From positions 859,389 through 897,249 of the forward strand of contig JAUJMR010000001.1 in NCBI GenBank assembly GCA_030446765.1: a stretch of DNA of 37,861 nucleotides, written 5' to 3'. Source of the DNA: Chloroflexia bacterium. Lineage in GTDB: Bacteria > Chloroflexota > Chloroflexia > Thermobaculales > Thermobaculaceae. Positions 1-9,465 of the stretch are shown in pieces (position 1 is the stretch's first letter; each line of letters opens with the position of its first letter). The translations under genes and the position numbers were made by a program. Below the pieces are notes generated by a model. That model was not told the origin of the DNA, ran no database searches, and saw only the letters and a list, made by a program, of their open reading frames with translations.

Positions 1-2
1 TA

Positions 3-167
3 GTTGCCGATGGCTACACCAACGCAACCATCGCGGAACGGCTGTATATGAGCCCGAAGACGGTGCGCAATTATGTCTCAAGTGTCTTCGGCAAGTTGCA
101 GGTATCGGACCGGACGCAGGCCGCCCTACGGGCCCGCGAAGCCGGGTTGGGACGAGATAGGGCGTAG
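3..167 (+). CDS. LuxR-family regulator, C-terminal fragment
   Basis: The window opens inside this gene, and only about 54 C-terminal residues are visible. They form the end of a LuxR/NarL helix-turn-helix: a 'TNATIAERLYMSPKTVRNYV' stretch (scaffold helix, turn and DNA-recognition helix) followed by 'VFGKLQVSDRTQAAL', the usual dimer-helix signature. The stop is TAG at 165-167. Such domains are the output end of NarL-type response regulators or of larger LuxR regulators; which kind cannot be told because the N-terminus lies outside. The next gene starts about 70 bases on, so the two may or may not be co-transcribed. Confidence 0.85.
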   Translation, partial: VADGYTNATIAERLYMSPKTVRNYVSSVFGKLQVSDRTQAALRAREAGLGRDRA

Positions 168-238
168 GAGGCGGTCGTCGGGCTGGTCGATGCAGTCTGA
201 CTGTTCCGCCCTTGGTAGGTCTTGAGAGGACAGCCCCA

Positions 239-859
239 GTGAAGCTGCCACTCGTTAATGACTCGACTATAGAGCTTTACACGGAGCTCAGCCCCGAGGA
301 GTGCCGGCGGCGCATCGCCGCTTCGGGCTGGACCGGCGCGGCAAAACCGGACCGGTGGCAGCCCACGACGCTTGACCTCAATGTCTTCCGCAAGATTCAC
401 GGCGATAGCTTCCAGCTTAACCTGCGCCGCACGACGAGGAACATGCCGCAAGAGCCGCACCTGACAACGGCGCGGAGACTCGAGCAGGGGTATCGCGCGA
501 TGTCCTTCCGTGGACGGATCCACCCGCATGGCAGTGGCACACGAATCACCGGCCGCTACGGTTTCGGTATCGTGACACGTCTGAGCCTGCTGGCCGTGCT
601 CGGGTACTTCGCTCTGGAAGTGGGCTCAAACATCTTTCGCGACGATGTAGTCACAGTGGGCGAGTATATTTATGTTGCGGCGGTCATGTTGGCGCTTTTG
701 GCCTTCTATCTCGGCCGTGCGTGGCTGGAGCGCAAGCTCTCGGCTCGGAATGACTCGTACATCGTGGACTTCCTGAAACGCTTCCTGGAGGCGCATGCGA
801 CAGAGCCGCAGAGCGCGGGAACACCGCCCGTCGCCAATAACAGCAACCGTCCAACCTGA
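239..859 (+). CDS. Small membrane protein, two TM segments, unknown family
   Basis: About 206 residues from GTG at 239, which sits 9 bases after a GAGAGGA ribosome-binding site; the in-frame TTG at 212 lacks one. The first ~105 residues are soluble and basic. Two hydrophobic segments follow ('VTRLSLLAVLGYFALEV' and 'YIYVAAVMLALLAFYLG'), then a charged tail ending in a Pro/Asn-rich stretch. The soluble part precedes a helical hairpin, so the protein probably sits in the cytoplasmic membrane with its N-terminus inside. I do not recognise the family. It follows the LuxR fragment and runs tail-to-tail with the exported protein at 986-1690. Confidence 0.7.
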   Translation: MKLPLVNDSTIELYTELSPEECRRRIAASGWTGAAKPDRWQPTTLDLNVFRKIHGDSFQLNLRRTTRNMPQEPHLTTARRLEQGYRAMSFRGRIHPHGSGTRITGRYGFGIVTRLSLLAVLGYFALEVGSNIFRDDVVTVGEYIYVAAVMLALLAFYLGRAWLERKLSARNDSYIVDFLKRFLEAHATEPQSAGTPPVANNSNRPT

Positions 860-985
860 TGCAAAGTTGAGCGGGCTTCCGAGCGCCGGCTACCGTTCCA
901 CCTTCGGGCCGGTAGGCGGATAGGGGACGAACCTTTTCGGCTCGTCCCCGTTGATATTGCCCGCTCGCCGCGCGAGAGAACGCCG

Positions 986-1690
986 TTACCTGCACGTCTC
1001 CTTGAAGGTGGTGCGACCGTCCTCGATGAAGGCGTATGTATCGCCCGAGACGACCTGCCCATCGAGCGTGAGCACCACACTCGCCTCGCGACCCGACCCG
1101 CGAGAGGAGTACGTGAAGGTACACGTGCCATCCGAAAAGGTTCCACGCTGTGAGCTCTTCACCAGGCTTCCGGTGGCGGTGAACTCCGCCGACACCGTCG
1201 TGTCACGGCTGCTCACGACCGTGCAGGTCTCCGTATCCGTGGCGGGATCGTAGGTGCACTCCAACTGATCGAGTGTGATCTTCGTCGGCGAGAGCGTGGC
1301 CGACGAGAGGTTGTTGGCGGCAGTGAATGCGCCGTCAGCGTCCACGGTGCAGCCGGATTCCTGCGTGGAGCCCAGGAACCGACGACCGGAGTACTGCTCG
1401 GTATAGACGGAGAGGCACACCCTCGTGCCGCTGAAGCCGCCGTCGCTCTCACGCGTGCGGCCGTCGAACACGTACAGGTCGGTGTAGGTGCAGGTCGTGA
1501 CCCTGCGCTCCGTGACGCATTCGTACGAGCTCGCGTACGCCGACGTCCCGTCGGATGTGTACGAGGTGGTCTCGCTCGGCGCAGCGGCCGCGGGCCTCCC
1601 CGCGAGTCCGAGAGAAACGGCAGCGATCATGATCGCGACGACTATCTGTAGTACCAGACTGGATCGAACCCAAGTTGTGACGAGTGACAC
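986..1690 (-). CDS. Exported cysteine-containing protein, unknown function
   Basis: 234 residues from GTG at 1690, preceded by a GAAAGGG ribosome-binding site. Residues 1-37 form a classic signal peptide: Arg at 9, a hydrophobic core 'LVLQIVVAIMIAAVSLGLAG' and an Ala-rich cleavage region. The mature part is Ser/Thr-rich and predicted to be mostly beta-strand, with about eight cysteines spaced as 'ECVTERRVTTC', 'SGCTV', 'LECTYD', 'ETCTVV', 'GTCTF' and a C-terminal 'ETCR'. Paired disulfides in an extracytoplasmic beta domain are a reasonable inference. No enzyme motif is visible and I do not recognise the family. It stands alone between two plus-strand genes. Confidence 0.7.
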   Translation of the reverse strand: MSLVTTWVRSSLVLQIVVAIMIAAVSLGLAGRPAAAAPSETTSYTSDGTSAYASSYECVTERRVTTCTYTDLYVFDGRTRESDGGFSGTRVCLSVYTEQYSGRRFLGSTQESGCTVDADGAFTAANNLSSATLSPTKITLDQLECTYDPATDTETCTVVSSRDTTVSAEFTATGSLVKSSQRGTFSDGTCTFTYSSRGSGREASVVLTLDGQVVSGDTYAFIEDGRTTFKETCR

Positions 1691-2242
1691 GTTCGTGACC
1701 CTTTCGCCCTGTCGGGCGTAGTACCGATCGCCAGATCTTGCCCTATCTCTACGTCCCCTATAGCTCTCACCCCCGCTTCGCTGCTTCGCTTGCTTGCCGC
1801 TACCATAAGAAACGCATCCGCGGCAGAAAAGTTCCCTCGGTTCTAATGCACGGCGTGGGTGTATCGTCTGTCGGATATGGAACCTGGGGACGCGGCAGGG
1901 GCACGGTCAATCAGACGGCGCGTGGCATTTGCGCTTTCGGAGCCGTCGATCCTGCACGAAATCTACGCTGCAGACAAAATGTTCCTCGCATCACCGCATT
2001 CCGCGATAAGATGACGAGCCAAAGCGATCACCGGAACTCGGCTAACCTATGCGGTGCGGCCGAGATTCTCCTCGATGCCGCTCCTGCCCAGTGTCCGTGA
2101 GAACCTTCGCAACTCCATGTTATTGAGCCCTGCTTTGCACTCACTGTACCGGGGTGCATGTCTTGTGGATTGCGCCTTGCGATAAGGCCCTCCGCGCGTC
2201 GGGCGGGATTCCGGCCGCTCAACTTGTGGAGGAGACCCCTGT
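1691..2242. other. Intergenic region, no convincing gene
   Basis: About 550 bases between the divergent exported-protein and DUF389 genes. Open frames exist but lack credible composition, start signals or family features. The only clear element is the GGAGGAGA ribosome-binding site just upstream of 2243. Promoters for both flanking genes must lie here, but I could not pick out a well-spaced -35/-10 pair. Confidence 0.5.
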
Positions 2243-3169
2243 ATGCACCGCACCATTGAGATCACCTTGCCCCCGGCCACGACGGACACCATCCTCGGCG
2301 AGTTGGAGAAAATGGATGGAGTGGTCGGGCTCGCGGTCCACCGGGGCTCGTCCATCCTGCCTCCGGGCGATGTGGTGATCGTCCACGCACTCAACCGCGA
2401 TACGGACGAGGTGCTCTCGGCCGTCGAGCGCGCTCGCAAGCTTGGTCCCATTTCTGTGGTGACCGCGGAGGTTGCCAGCATCATCGATCCCGATCGCCGG
2501 GAGCTGGTGGACAACGATGTCGACGAGGCGGTCTGGGAGGAAGCTCAGACCGGCCTGCGGCACCAGGGGCGGGTGACGGCGAACTTCCTGACGCTGATGG
2601 CGCTGGGCGGGGCGATCGGAGCAACGGGACTGGTGTTGGAATCGAGCGCTCAGGCTATCTCCTTTGTCGCGGCCTCGATCATCGCTCCTGGATTCGAACC
2701 CATAGCGAAACTGCCCCTCGGCCTGACGCTACGCAACTGGCGCGTGGTAAAGCGCGGGTTGTATTCGGTCGGGGCCGGCTACCTCGTATTGATGCTCGCC
2801 GCGGCAGCCATGTTTGCCCTCCTGCGGCTAACCGGCACGTCGACGATCAAGGAGCTGCTGGAAAACGAGGAGGTGCACAAGATCGCGCATCCGACGCTGA
2901 TCGAGTACGCCGTCTCGGCGTGCGCTGCCACGGCGGGCGTGACGATGATCATGGCGTACCGCCGGACGGTTATCGCGGGGCCGCTGCTCGCGCTCGTCCT
3001 GATACCCGCTGCCGCACTGGTGGGGGCGGGTATCGCTGCGGGAGAGTTGGGAGTCGCGCTCGACGCGCTCCAGCGCCTGATCGTCGACGCCATGCTCATC
3101 GTCGTCATCGGCGCGATCATCGTCGCTATCAAGCAACGGACCGTGCACCACCGACAGCCCATGGTGTGA
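2243..3169 (+). CDS. DUF389 family membrane protein
   Basis: 308 residues with ATG start and a strong GGAGGAGA ribosome-binding site. Residues 1-80 are a soluble alpha/beta domain. Residues ~115-300 carry five or six hydrophobic segments, including 'FLTLMALGGAIGATGLVLES' and the hallmark 'SFVAASIIAPGFEPI'. This order (soluble N-domain, then a membrane region with S-x-x-I/APxxxP-type motifs) is that of DUF389 proteins, which are widespread in Actinobacteria, Chloroflexi and cyanobacteria and lack an established function. Length suits the short version of the family. It is a single gene: its stop is followed immediately by the palindromic repeats, whose stem-loops might end its transcript. Confidence 0.88.
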   Translation: MHRTIEITLPPATTDTILGELEKMDGVVGLAVHRGSSILPPGDVVIVHALNRDTDEVLSAVERARKLGPISVVTAEVASIIDPDRRELVDNDVDEAVWEEAQTGLRHQGRVTANFLTLMALGGAIGATGLVLESSAQAISFVAASIIAPGFEPIAKLPLGLTLRNWRVVKRGLYSVGAGYLVLMLAAAAMFALLRLTGTSTIKELLENEEVHKIAHPTLIEYAVSACAATAGVTMIMAYRRTVIAGPLLALVLIPAAALVGAGIAAGELGVALDALQRLIVDAMLIVVIGAIIVAIKQRTVHHRQPMV

Positions 3170-3178
3170 TGCATCTCA

Positions 3179-3272
3179 ATACACAATTCGTTTGAAGACT
3201 ATCGCATGTCATCCCGAGCCGCAGCGAGGGAACCGTGGTTGAGGAAGGTGCGGATTCCTCGCAGACTCGGAA
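3179..3272. repeat. Interspersed palindromic repeat, copy 1 (truncated right end)
   Basis: First of three copies of an imperfect palindrome. It has the outer left arm (ATACACAATTCG..., 3179-3207) and both inner arms ('GTCATCCCGAG...' at 3208 and 'CGGATTCCTCGCAGACTCGG' at 3251-3270). The right outer arm is missing where it runs into copy 2. It lies 10 bases past the DUF389 stop. Arms pair with several mismatches, so the transcript would fold into a long hairpin. Confidence 0.8.
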
Positions 3273-3398
3273 TAATACGCGATCCGCTTGAAGCGTGGCA
3301 TGTGTCATCCGAACGCAGTGAGGGATCCGTAGCCCGTGCCACGGATTCCTCGGACGCTCGGAATGACATATGGCCTGCCGTTCAACCGGAGTCCGTAT
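3273..3398. repeat. Interspersed palindromic repeat, copy 2
   Basis: Near-complete copy. The outer left arm 'ATACGCGATCCGCTTGAA' (3275-3292) is partly complementary to the outer right arm 'CCGTTCAACCGGAGTCCGTAT' (near 3378-3398). The inner arms are 'GTCATCCGAACGCAGTGAGG' (from 3307) and 'CGGATTCCTCGGACGCTCGG', followed by AATGAC. It matches copy 3 near 13459 over its full length, though the two lie 10 kb apart. No coding capacity, so it resembles a MITE or a large REP-type element. Confidence 0.8.
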
Positions 3399-3766
3399 AA
3401 CACATCTGTTACCGTATAGCCAGAGTTTGTATCACTCGTGTACGTCATCACCGCTGGAGAGTCGTGGTGCTGGACTACCCCTGTATCTGTGGTTGATTAC
3501 AGTCGCCGTTTAATGGTCGAGCATCAGGAGCGGATCAGAATTCATTCCCACCTCGCGTTAACTTGACAGGCTATGCGAACGCGCGTAGACTACGCTCCTT
3601 GTTGGGTTGTTCGCGAGGAGGGAGAGATCGGATCCAGTAGCGTAGACTGCGGCGATGTCACCGGTGTCGGAACGTGCGAGATGGAAAGCCCAGCTACCAC
3701 CCACAGACGACGCGCGGCAGCAGGTGCGAGTCGCCCCGAGTGGGCGTCAAGAAAGGTTCAAGTTAG
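3399..3766 (+). other. Upstream region of the GH43 gene
   Basis: About 370 bases without a gene. It holds the promoter at 3563-3591 and a ~170-base untranslated leader before the GH43 ATG at 3767. A GAAAGG ribosome-binding site lies roughly 11 bases before that ATG. I saw no clear riboswitch or operator in the leader. Confidence 0.5.
3563..3591 (+). promoter_or_regulatory. Sigma-70-type promoter for the GH43 gene
   Basis: A perfect -35 box TTGACA (3563-3568) is followed after 17 bases by TAGACT (3586-3591), four of six matches to the -10 consensus. Predicted start of transcription is near 3598, giving a ~170-base leader before the GH43 ATG. Confidence 0.65.
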
Positions 3767-6309
3767 ATGTCAACAGCGCAGCACGTGAGAATCTTCCACA
3801 GATTGCTCATCTTTATGATGCTTGCGACCACCTTCGGGATCGCCGATGCATCGAGGGCAAGCGCGGCGGTCACAGCGGTCCCCGCTGCTCAGGGAACAGC
3901 CTTCCGCAACCCGATTCTTCCTACGATCCCCGGGAGCACGCGGAGGGTTGAGACGTTCGCCGATCCCGCCATCATCAAGGCGAAGGACGGCTACTATTAC
4001 GCCTATGGCACGAAGGACCCACGTTTCGACGGCGATACCTTCCACGTGATCCCGATCATCCGGTCGAACGACCTGGTGAACTGGACATACGTGGGCGACG
4101 CCTTCCCGAATGGCAACCCGCCAAGCGCGGACCCGAGCGCGGGAATCTTCGCACCCGACATTCGCTACATGAACGATCAGTACTACATGTACTACAGCAT
4201 CACGAACGTGGCGGGCGATACTGGTGGCGAGACCGGGCCCGGAGGTGATGACTCCGCGATCGCGGTGGCGACGAGTCCCAATCCGGCGGGTCCCTTTACG
4301 GACCGGGGTATTGTGGTGGAGCCGCAGGTGAACCCGTGCTGTGCCGACTTCCGTGCGACCATCGACCCCGCCATCCTGCCCCTACCCGACGGCCGGCATC
4401 TCATCTACTACGGCAGCTACTTCGGTGGCCTGGACGTGCGCGAGCTTACCCCTGACGGCCTTAGGGTCCTTGCCTGCGACTCAGCAGCGGGTCGCGATCG
4501 ATAACCGGTACGAGGGACCGTTCGTCATCTACCGCAACGGCTTCTACTACATGTTCGTGTCGGCTACCGACTGCTGCAACTTCGAGCTTACCGGCTACGA
4601 CGTGTTTGCCGGCCGCTCCCGCAGTCCGTTCGGTCCCTTCGTCGATCGTGAGGGCGACACCTTCGTGGAACCGCGCGTCGGCGGTGAGGTCGTACTAGCG
4701 CAGAACGGCAATCAGTTTGTCGGCGTCGGACACAACGCGGTCATCACCGACGACTCGGGCCAAGATTACATCGTGTACCACGGTATCGATCAACGCAACC
4801 CGGAGATAATCGAGCGGAGTGGCATACCCATCAACCGCCGATCGTTGATGATGGACCGGCTCGACTACATCGACGGCTTCCCGGTCGCACGTGCCGGCGC
4901 CGGTCCGTCGAACACTTCCCAGCCGGCACCCGTCACGCGTGGAGCCGTGGACGACGAGTTCAACCGCTCCACGGGAATCGGTGCCAGCTTCACACAGATG
5001 GGCGGCAAGTGGATCATCTACGACCCCGTTGGAACGAACCGCGGGGTGGTTCGCCAGAACTGGGCGGGCACAACGTCCGCGATGCTGATCAGCGACGGCT
5101 CGACCACAGCGAACTATCGCGCCGAAGGTGACCTGAGGCTGAACACCCTCGGCACGACCACACCGCGCCGCTACGGCCTGATCACGTCGTACATCGACCG
5201 GAACAACTACATTGCCGCCTACCTGCAACCGAACGCTGCCGGTACAGGCGGTTCTCTGGTGACGAACATTCGCGCGAATGGGGTCAACTCCTTCAAAACA
5301 ACGGCCCTGCCGGCGAATTTCAAGCACCGGGACTTCCACAACCTCGCGGTCACGCTGCGCGGTAACCAGGTGACGTTCGAGCTCACCGAGTCACGCCTGG
5401 AGGACCCGATCGAGATCCAGGTCCGCCAGCTTCCGCTGCCAACCCAGCAGGGAGTGGCGCTCGGCGCCGGCAGGGTGGGTTTCGCGACCCAGAACGTCTC
5501 CGCCGACTTCGACAACCTTAGCGCGGCCCAGCTGTTTACACCGGTGACGCGCCGGGTGCCGAACCAGGCACAGGGCGCACTCAACGAGCGGTACACAGAC
5601 GAGTTCAACGGCGGCCTGGACCCGGAGAACAACTGGCAGTACGTGCCCGGCCGGGTGCCGGCCGAGCCGAGCCAGGAGCAGGCAAACCCGCAGCCCGACA
5701 ATCCGTTCCAGGAGCGGCCAGGCTACTATCGGCAGCGGACCGACAACAGGGAACTAACCCGAGCTAACCCGCCACCCGATCGACTCGCGCATATCCTGGC
5801 CCAGGACGCACCCGCGGGTGACTTCACCGTGACTGTGAAGCTCGACTTCCCCTTGCCGGAGGAAGATGGCTTCTTCTTCTTCCAGCAGGCAGGCGTGTTC
5901 ATCTACGAGAACGACGACAAGTACGTTCGGCTCGACCATGTCGCGATCTTCAACACGCGCCAGATCGAGTTCGCCAAGGAGAAGCCGAGCCCCGCGGAGG
6001 GCGATCGAAGGGCCACCACGCCAGCGGCAGTTCGGTGGCACGGTGCTCGACAATCCCGAGCGGATAACGTGGCTCCGCATCGTCGCCAGGACGAACCCCA
6101 CGACCGGGGCGCAGACCTACACGGCCTACAGCAGCGTCGACGGCGTGCGATACGACCGTGGTGGGGCGTGGACGTTCGGGGCGACCAACAACGCCGGCGA
6201 CAGCCCGATGGTGAACCGCAAGATCGGTATCTCCGCCTTCGGTGGAGTTGATCCGAACCAGCAGTTCTTCGACGCGGACTTCGACTTCGTGCGGGTAACC
6301 CAGCCGTAG
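3767..6309 (+). CDS. Secreted GH43-family glycoside hydrolase, interrupted by two frameshifts
   Basis: Read with two corrections this is one protein of ~845 residues. A signal peptide covers residues 1-34. A GH43 five-bladed propeller follows, with candidate catalytic residues Asp66 (in 'FADPAII'), Asp200 (in 'IDPAIL') and Glu249 (in 'YEGPF'). Two concanavalin-like beta domains then start at 'DEFNRSTGIG' and 'DEFNGGLDPENNW'. Known members are arabinofuranosidases or beta-xylosidases acting on plant polysaccharide outside the cell. Frame moves by one extra base at GGG 4464-4466, between Asp200 and Glu249, and again at GGG 6010-6012. Dropping one G at each site restores 'GLRSLPATQQ' and 'EGDRRPPRQRQFGG'. 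Conservation of everything downstream argues for sequence errors or very recent lesions. Confidence 0.85.
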
Positions 6310-6352
6310 TCATCGAAACCGACAGTAGTCCCGCTGAAGCCAAGCGGGTAAG

Positions 6353-6385
6353 GGGCGAAGATCTTCGATGCTTCGCCCTTCTTCT
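6353..6385 (+). terminator. Rho-independent terminator 1 after the GH43 gene
   Basis: Perfect 8-bp stem GGGCGAAG (6353-6360) / CTTCGCCC (6371-6378) with a 10-base loop, followed by the pyrimidine tail TTCTTCTG. Lies 44 bases past the GH43 stop. Confidence 0.75.
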
Positions 6386-6416
6386 GTCCGGCACCTCCGC
6401 TGATGCGGGTAACCCC

Positions 6417-6453
6417 GGCGAAGCATCTGAGATGATGCTTCGCCCCTTCTTCT
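6417..6453 (+). terminator. Rho-independent terminator 2 after the GH43 gene
   Basis: Perfect 11-bp stem GGCGAAGCATC (6417-6427) / GATGCTTCGCC (6434-6444) with a 6-base loop, followed by CCTTCTTCT. Its sequence resembles terminator 1, 60 bases upstream, so the pair may have arisen by duplication. The T-rich side faces rightwards, so both serve the GH43 transcript rather than the convergent methyltransferase gene. Confidence 0.75.
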
Positions 6454-6572
6454 ACCCGGCAACTCCGCTAGATCAGGAGGACCCTACGAAGTTCGCGTCG
6501 GCGAAGTCGCAGGACAGTATCACGCCGGCTTGCGCGCCAGGAGGACGAGACCGGCTGGTCTTCGCGTCGCGA

Positions 6573-7474
6573 CTACATCCAGAGCAGGCCAGGCCACGGC
6601 ATCTTCAGGATCTCCTGACTGGCGTCTTCGACCGCGACAACCTCCAGACCTGCTTCCGCCACGGCCTCCAGATAGCCGGCGCGCCCATTGTGCGTAGCTG
6701 GGGCAGGTAGGCCGTTCCCGGCGCCCAGAACGTTGTCCGCCATCCCCGCGCCACGGCGTCCGGGTGAAAGTCCGTGATCAGCAGGTGGCCGCCCGGGCGC
6801 AGGACGCGCGCGCATTCCCGAACGGTTGGACGGAGGTCGGGCATGTGGCACAGCATCAGCGCGCTCACGACGAGGTCGAATGAAGCGTTCTCGAAGGGCA
6901 GTCCCCCGTCGATGGATGCCAGGTGAAACTCAATGTCCAGCCTTTCCGCGGTCGAGGCGTTGCGGGCAACGTCGAGCATCCCCGGCGATTGGTCTATCGC
7001 CGTCACGCGCACGCCCCGACGCGCGAGCCGCAGCGCGTGCCTGCCCGTGCCCGAGCCAACGTCGAGCGCGGTATCAAATGAGAGGCCATCCAGCAACTGC
7101 TGGACGCGCGGCTCCTCGATGGCGATAAGCGGGTTCTTCTCGATGTCATAGGTCCGAGCCCAAGTGTCATACCCCTCGACCATACCGATCTCCCGGTCCT
7201 CATACTCGGATTCGAGGAGCATGCACGTGCAGGAACGATCGAGCGCGGTGATGACGAGGAGCTCGGCGCCGTCGGGGAGGGGGTACATAGACGCGATGTC
7301 GTGACCGTAGCGTACCGCCCACTCATTGCCCTCGCGATCCTCGTCGGACCAGTCGCCGGCTTGGTGCCGGGCGAGGAAGGTGGACGGATTGAGATTGGCG
7401 GCTTCCAGCGCGGCGGCCGCGGCGGGGGAGACCGTTACGGTACCCAAGGGGAAGCGTGTCGTTGTCTGTGACAT
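6573..7474 (-). CDS. Class I SAM methyltransferase with an extra N-terminal domain, one frameshift
   Basis: ATG at 7474, eight bases after GAGGTC. Residues 1-90 are a separate small domain with a 'DRSCTCMLL' Cys motif that I cannot name. Residues ~95-300 are a UbiE/methyltransf_11-type fold: motif I 'ALDVGSGTGRHALRL' (136-150), an acidic 'AIDQSPGML', 'DLVVSALMLCHM' and 'RVLRPGGHLLITDF'. Substrate unknown. The frame breaks at the GGGG run 6700-6703. Adding one G lets 'PGTAYLP' continue into 'ATHNGRAGYLEAVAEAGLEV', ending at TAG 6573-6575. Without it the protein acquires a short unrelated tail ending at 6605. Two hairpins sit in the leader. Confidence 0.82.
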
Positions 7475-7496
7475 GGAACAAGACCTCACAGAGCGC

Positions 7497-7543
7497 CGTG
7501 GCGGGTTGGAGCCACGACGACGGTTCAGGCGGCTAAGGCCGCC
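7497..7543 (-). promoter_or_regulatory. Two hairpins in the methyltransferase leader
   Basis: Perfect stems CGTGGC/GCCACG (7497-7516, 8-base loop) and GGCGGC/GCCGCC (7528-7543, 4-base loop) lie back to back 23-70 bases upstream of the methyltransferase start. They could shape a regulated leader, but match no riboswitch class I know, and no T-tract follows them. Confidence 0.3.
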
Positions 7544-7839
7544 GGATTGTGTTCCGTTGAGGTCTAGCTCGGCATTGGTTGCGCTCCCGTGATGCCAGCG
7601 GTGTTGGCCCATTGACCGATGGCTGGGCGGAGTCTACCGCATTCGACGTCGGTAGTCCAGGATGGGATCGGACTACCGACGTTCGTGCTTCCCCGTCAGG
7701 TTCGTCCGCGCCCGTGCCATACCTGTGTGGTCGTCACGGCATCCGTACCACGCGTTGGTTGCGTCGCACGATTCAAGCAGGACGGCCTGCCTCCTATCCG
7801 ATCACCACCTCAGCGCCGGATTAGCGCCACCGCACCGCG
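7544..7839. other. Intergenic region between methyltransferase and aminotransferase operon
   Basis: About 300 bases. Several open frames cross it in both directions, but none has a family match or start signal I trust; one encodes a 'PGWDRTTD' string of a kind often seen in spurious ORFs. The methyltransferase promoter probably lies here. No terminator is evident after the aminotransferase stop at 7840. Confidence 0.4.
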
Positions 7840-9465
7840 CTACGCCGGAGCATTCAGCGCCGGTTGTGCGCAGAGATCGCGGAGGGTGCTCAGCAGCCCT
7901 TCCAGGCTCTCCGGGGCGTTCTCACCCATGGTGCAGATCTGGATCCAGTTGCGCCGGACCAGGTACTCGCTCTTGTAGCTCAGCAGGTAGCCCTTCTCTT
8001 CGAGCTGGCTCCCCAGCCACACGGAGTTCAGCGCATCCGGCAACGCGATCGACGTCACGACGGGGGAGGTCTGGGGGCCGGAGCCGACGATGACCATGCC
8101 CAGCTCGTGCAACTGGGCGCGCAGCCAGCTGGAGCGCTCGCTCGCGGCCGTGCCAAGCTCGCTCGCTTTCACCCGCTCCACAGCAGCCTGCATCGCATAC
8201 AGGAGGTTGCTGGAATGGGTGAAGGGGATGCCGTCCGACACCGCGTACAGCCCTAGGTCGAGATAGCGGGGCAGAGTCTTGGACGGCAGTATCTCGTGGT
8301 TGTAGAACACCATGCACAGGCCCGGGAAAGCGCCGAGACCCTTGCCGCTTACGCCTGACGCCATGTGTACCCGCGAAAGATCCACCGGTATGGTCCCGAT
8401 AGAGCTGATGCAGTCCGCGCAGAGGGCGATCCCCTTTTCGTCGCAGAGACGCTGCAGCCCTTCGAGATCATTGAGCAGTCCGCTCGAAGTCTCGCAGTGG
8501 ACGGCCCAAAGCCACTCGATATCGGGGCGTGTCTCGATGGCCCGTGCCACTTCCTCGTGCGAAAGCGGTTCTCCCCAAGGGGCTCGAACGACATCGAACT
8601 GCAGTCCCGCGCGGGTCGCGTGGTCGATCAGCCGATCGCCGAACTCGCCGTTGCTGAGCACCATGCCCCTGCCGCTACGAAGCGATAGCTGCCCGGCGAT
8701 GGCATCGTTGGCGAGTGTGCCCGAGCCGAGCAGGATCTCAACGCGCCGGGAGCCGGTCAGGTCGCACAACAGTTGCTTGACGTGCTGGAAGTCCTGCTTG
8801 AACCCGTCCGCGCGGTGCGAGACCGGTGGCCGGCCAAACGCCTCGCGAACATCCGGCGCGATGCCGACAGGCCCCGGCAGCAGGTTCACCGGCTCGCGCA
8901 GCATCCCGATCGTTCCCGCCGATGGCGCGAAGATTCGGGCACGCTCACCGAACGACTCAGGGGTGAGGTACATGGGCTGGAAGGGGGTTTCCTCCGTGCC
9001 AACCATCGGGCCGAACTCCACGAACCCCAGGTGGTCGTACAGCTTTCGCTGCCGCACGGTCGCGGAAACGACGGCGAGGTCGTAGCGCTGCTGGGCGCAG
9101 TAACGGAAAAGCAACTTGCCCAGTCCCTTGAAGACGACACCGTTGCGGTGCCCCGGCTTGATGGAGAGCAGCCGGATCTCCACGATCTTCTTGTGCTTCG
9201 GCAGGTAGCTGTCGAGGTTTCCCAGCTTCAGGTCCAGGGAGAACGGCCGCCGGTCGCGCAGCGCCATCATGCCGACAAGCTCCTCGCCGCGTAGCGCGAT
9301 CAGGTACGCGTTCTCGCTGTGGTACTTGTCGACGAGCCGGCGATCCGGGTTGACCTCGTGCTGCGGAATCTCCTCCACGAAGGTGCTGTAGTTCAGCTCG
9401 TGGACCTGCTCGAACTCCCGTTCTTCGGATGCGACCTTGAAGGTCATTTGCGCCGAGGCTATCAT
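7840..9465 (-). CDS. GNAT acyltransferase fused to class V aminotransferase
   Basis: 541 residues from ATG at 9465 (AAGGAA site 8 bases upstream). Its ATGA overlaps the plsY stop, so translation is coupled. Residues ~5-170 are a GNAT-like acyltransferase ('VEIRLLSIKPGHRNGVVFKG', then 'LYDHLGFVEFG'), resembling N-acyl amino acid synthases of the FeeM type. Residues ~185-540 are a PLP-dependent class V (alanine-glyoxylate / aminoethylphosphonate transaminase-like) domain: 'NLLPGPVGIAPDVREAFGRP', Asp351 in 'CADCISSIG', and the probable PLP lysine Lys375 in 'GVSGKGLGA'. The fusion implies that one protein makes an amino compound and acylates it, or that the two steps are linked. Substrates are unknown. 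Confidence 0.85.
   Translation of the reverse strand: MIASAQMTFKVASEEREFEQVHELNYSTFVEEIPQHEVNPDRRLVDKYHSENAYLIALRGEELVGMMALRDRRPFSLDLKLGNLDSYLPKHKKIVEIRLLSIKPGHRNGVVFKGLGKLLFRYCAQQRYDLAVVSATVRQRKLYDHLGFVEFGPMVGTEETPFQPMYLTPESFGERARIFAPSAGTIGMLREPVNLLPGPVGIAPDVREAFGRPPVSHRADGFKQDFQHVKQLLCDLTGSRRVEILLGSGTLANDAIAGQLSLRSGRGMVLSNGEFGDRLIDHATRAGLQFDVVRAPWGEPLSHEEVARAIETRPDIEWLWAVHCETSSGLLNDLEGLQRLCDEKGIALCADCISSIGTIPVDLSRVHMASGVSGKGLGAFPGLCMVFYNHEILPSKTLPRYLDLGLYAVSDGIPFTHSSNLLYAMQAAVERVKASELGTAASERSSWLRAQLHELGMVIVGSGPQTSPVVTSIALPDALNSVWLGSQLEEKGYLLSYKSEYLVRRNWIQICTMGENAPESLEGLLSTLRDLCAQPALNAPA

Noticed and set aside
1738-2100. 120-codon plus-strand frame in the upstream region of the DUF389 gene
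   Set aside because: No ribosome-binding site, no motif, and composition unlike the neighbouring genes.
2691-2706. GGATTCGAACCC, looks like a tRNA T-loop
   Set aside because: It lies inside the DUF389 coding frame (Pro-Gly-Phe-Glu-Pro) and no cloverleaf can be built around it.
7579-7824. Frame encoding 'PGWDRTTD' near 7660
   Set aside because: That string is familiar from mis-called ORFs in many genomes; no start signal and no domain.
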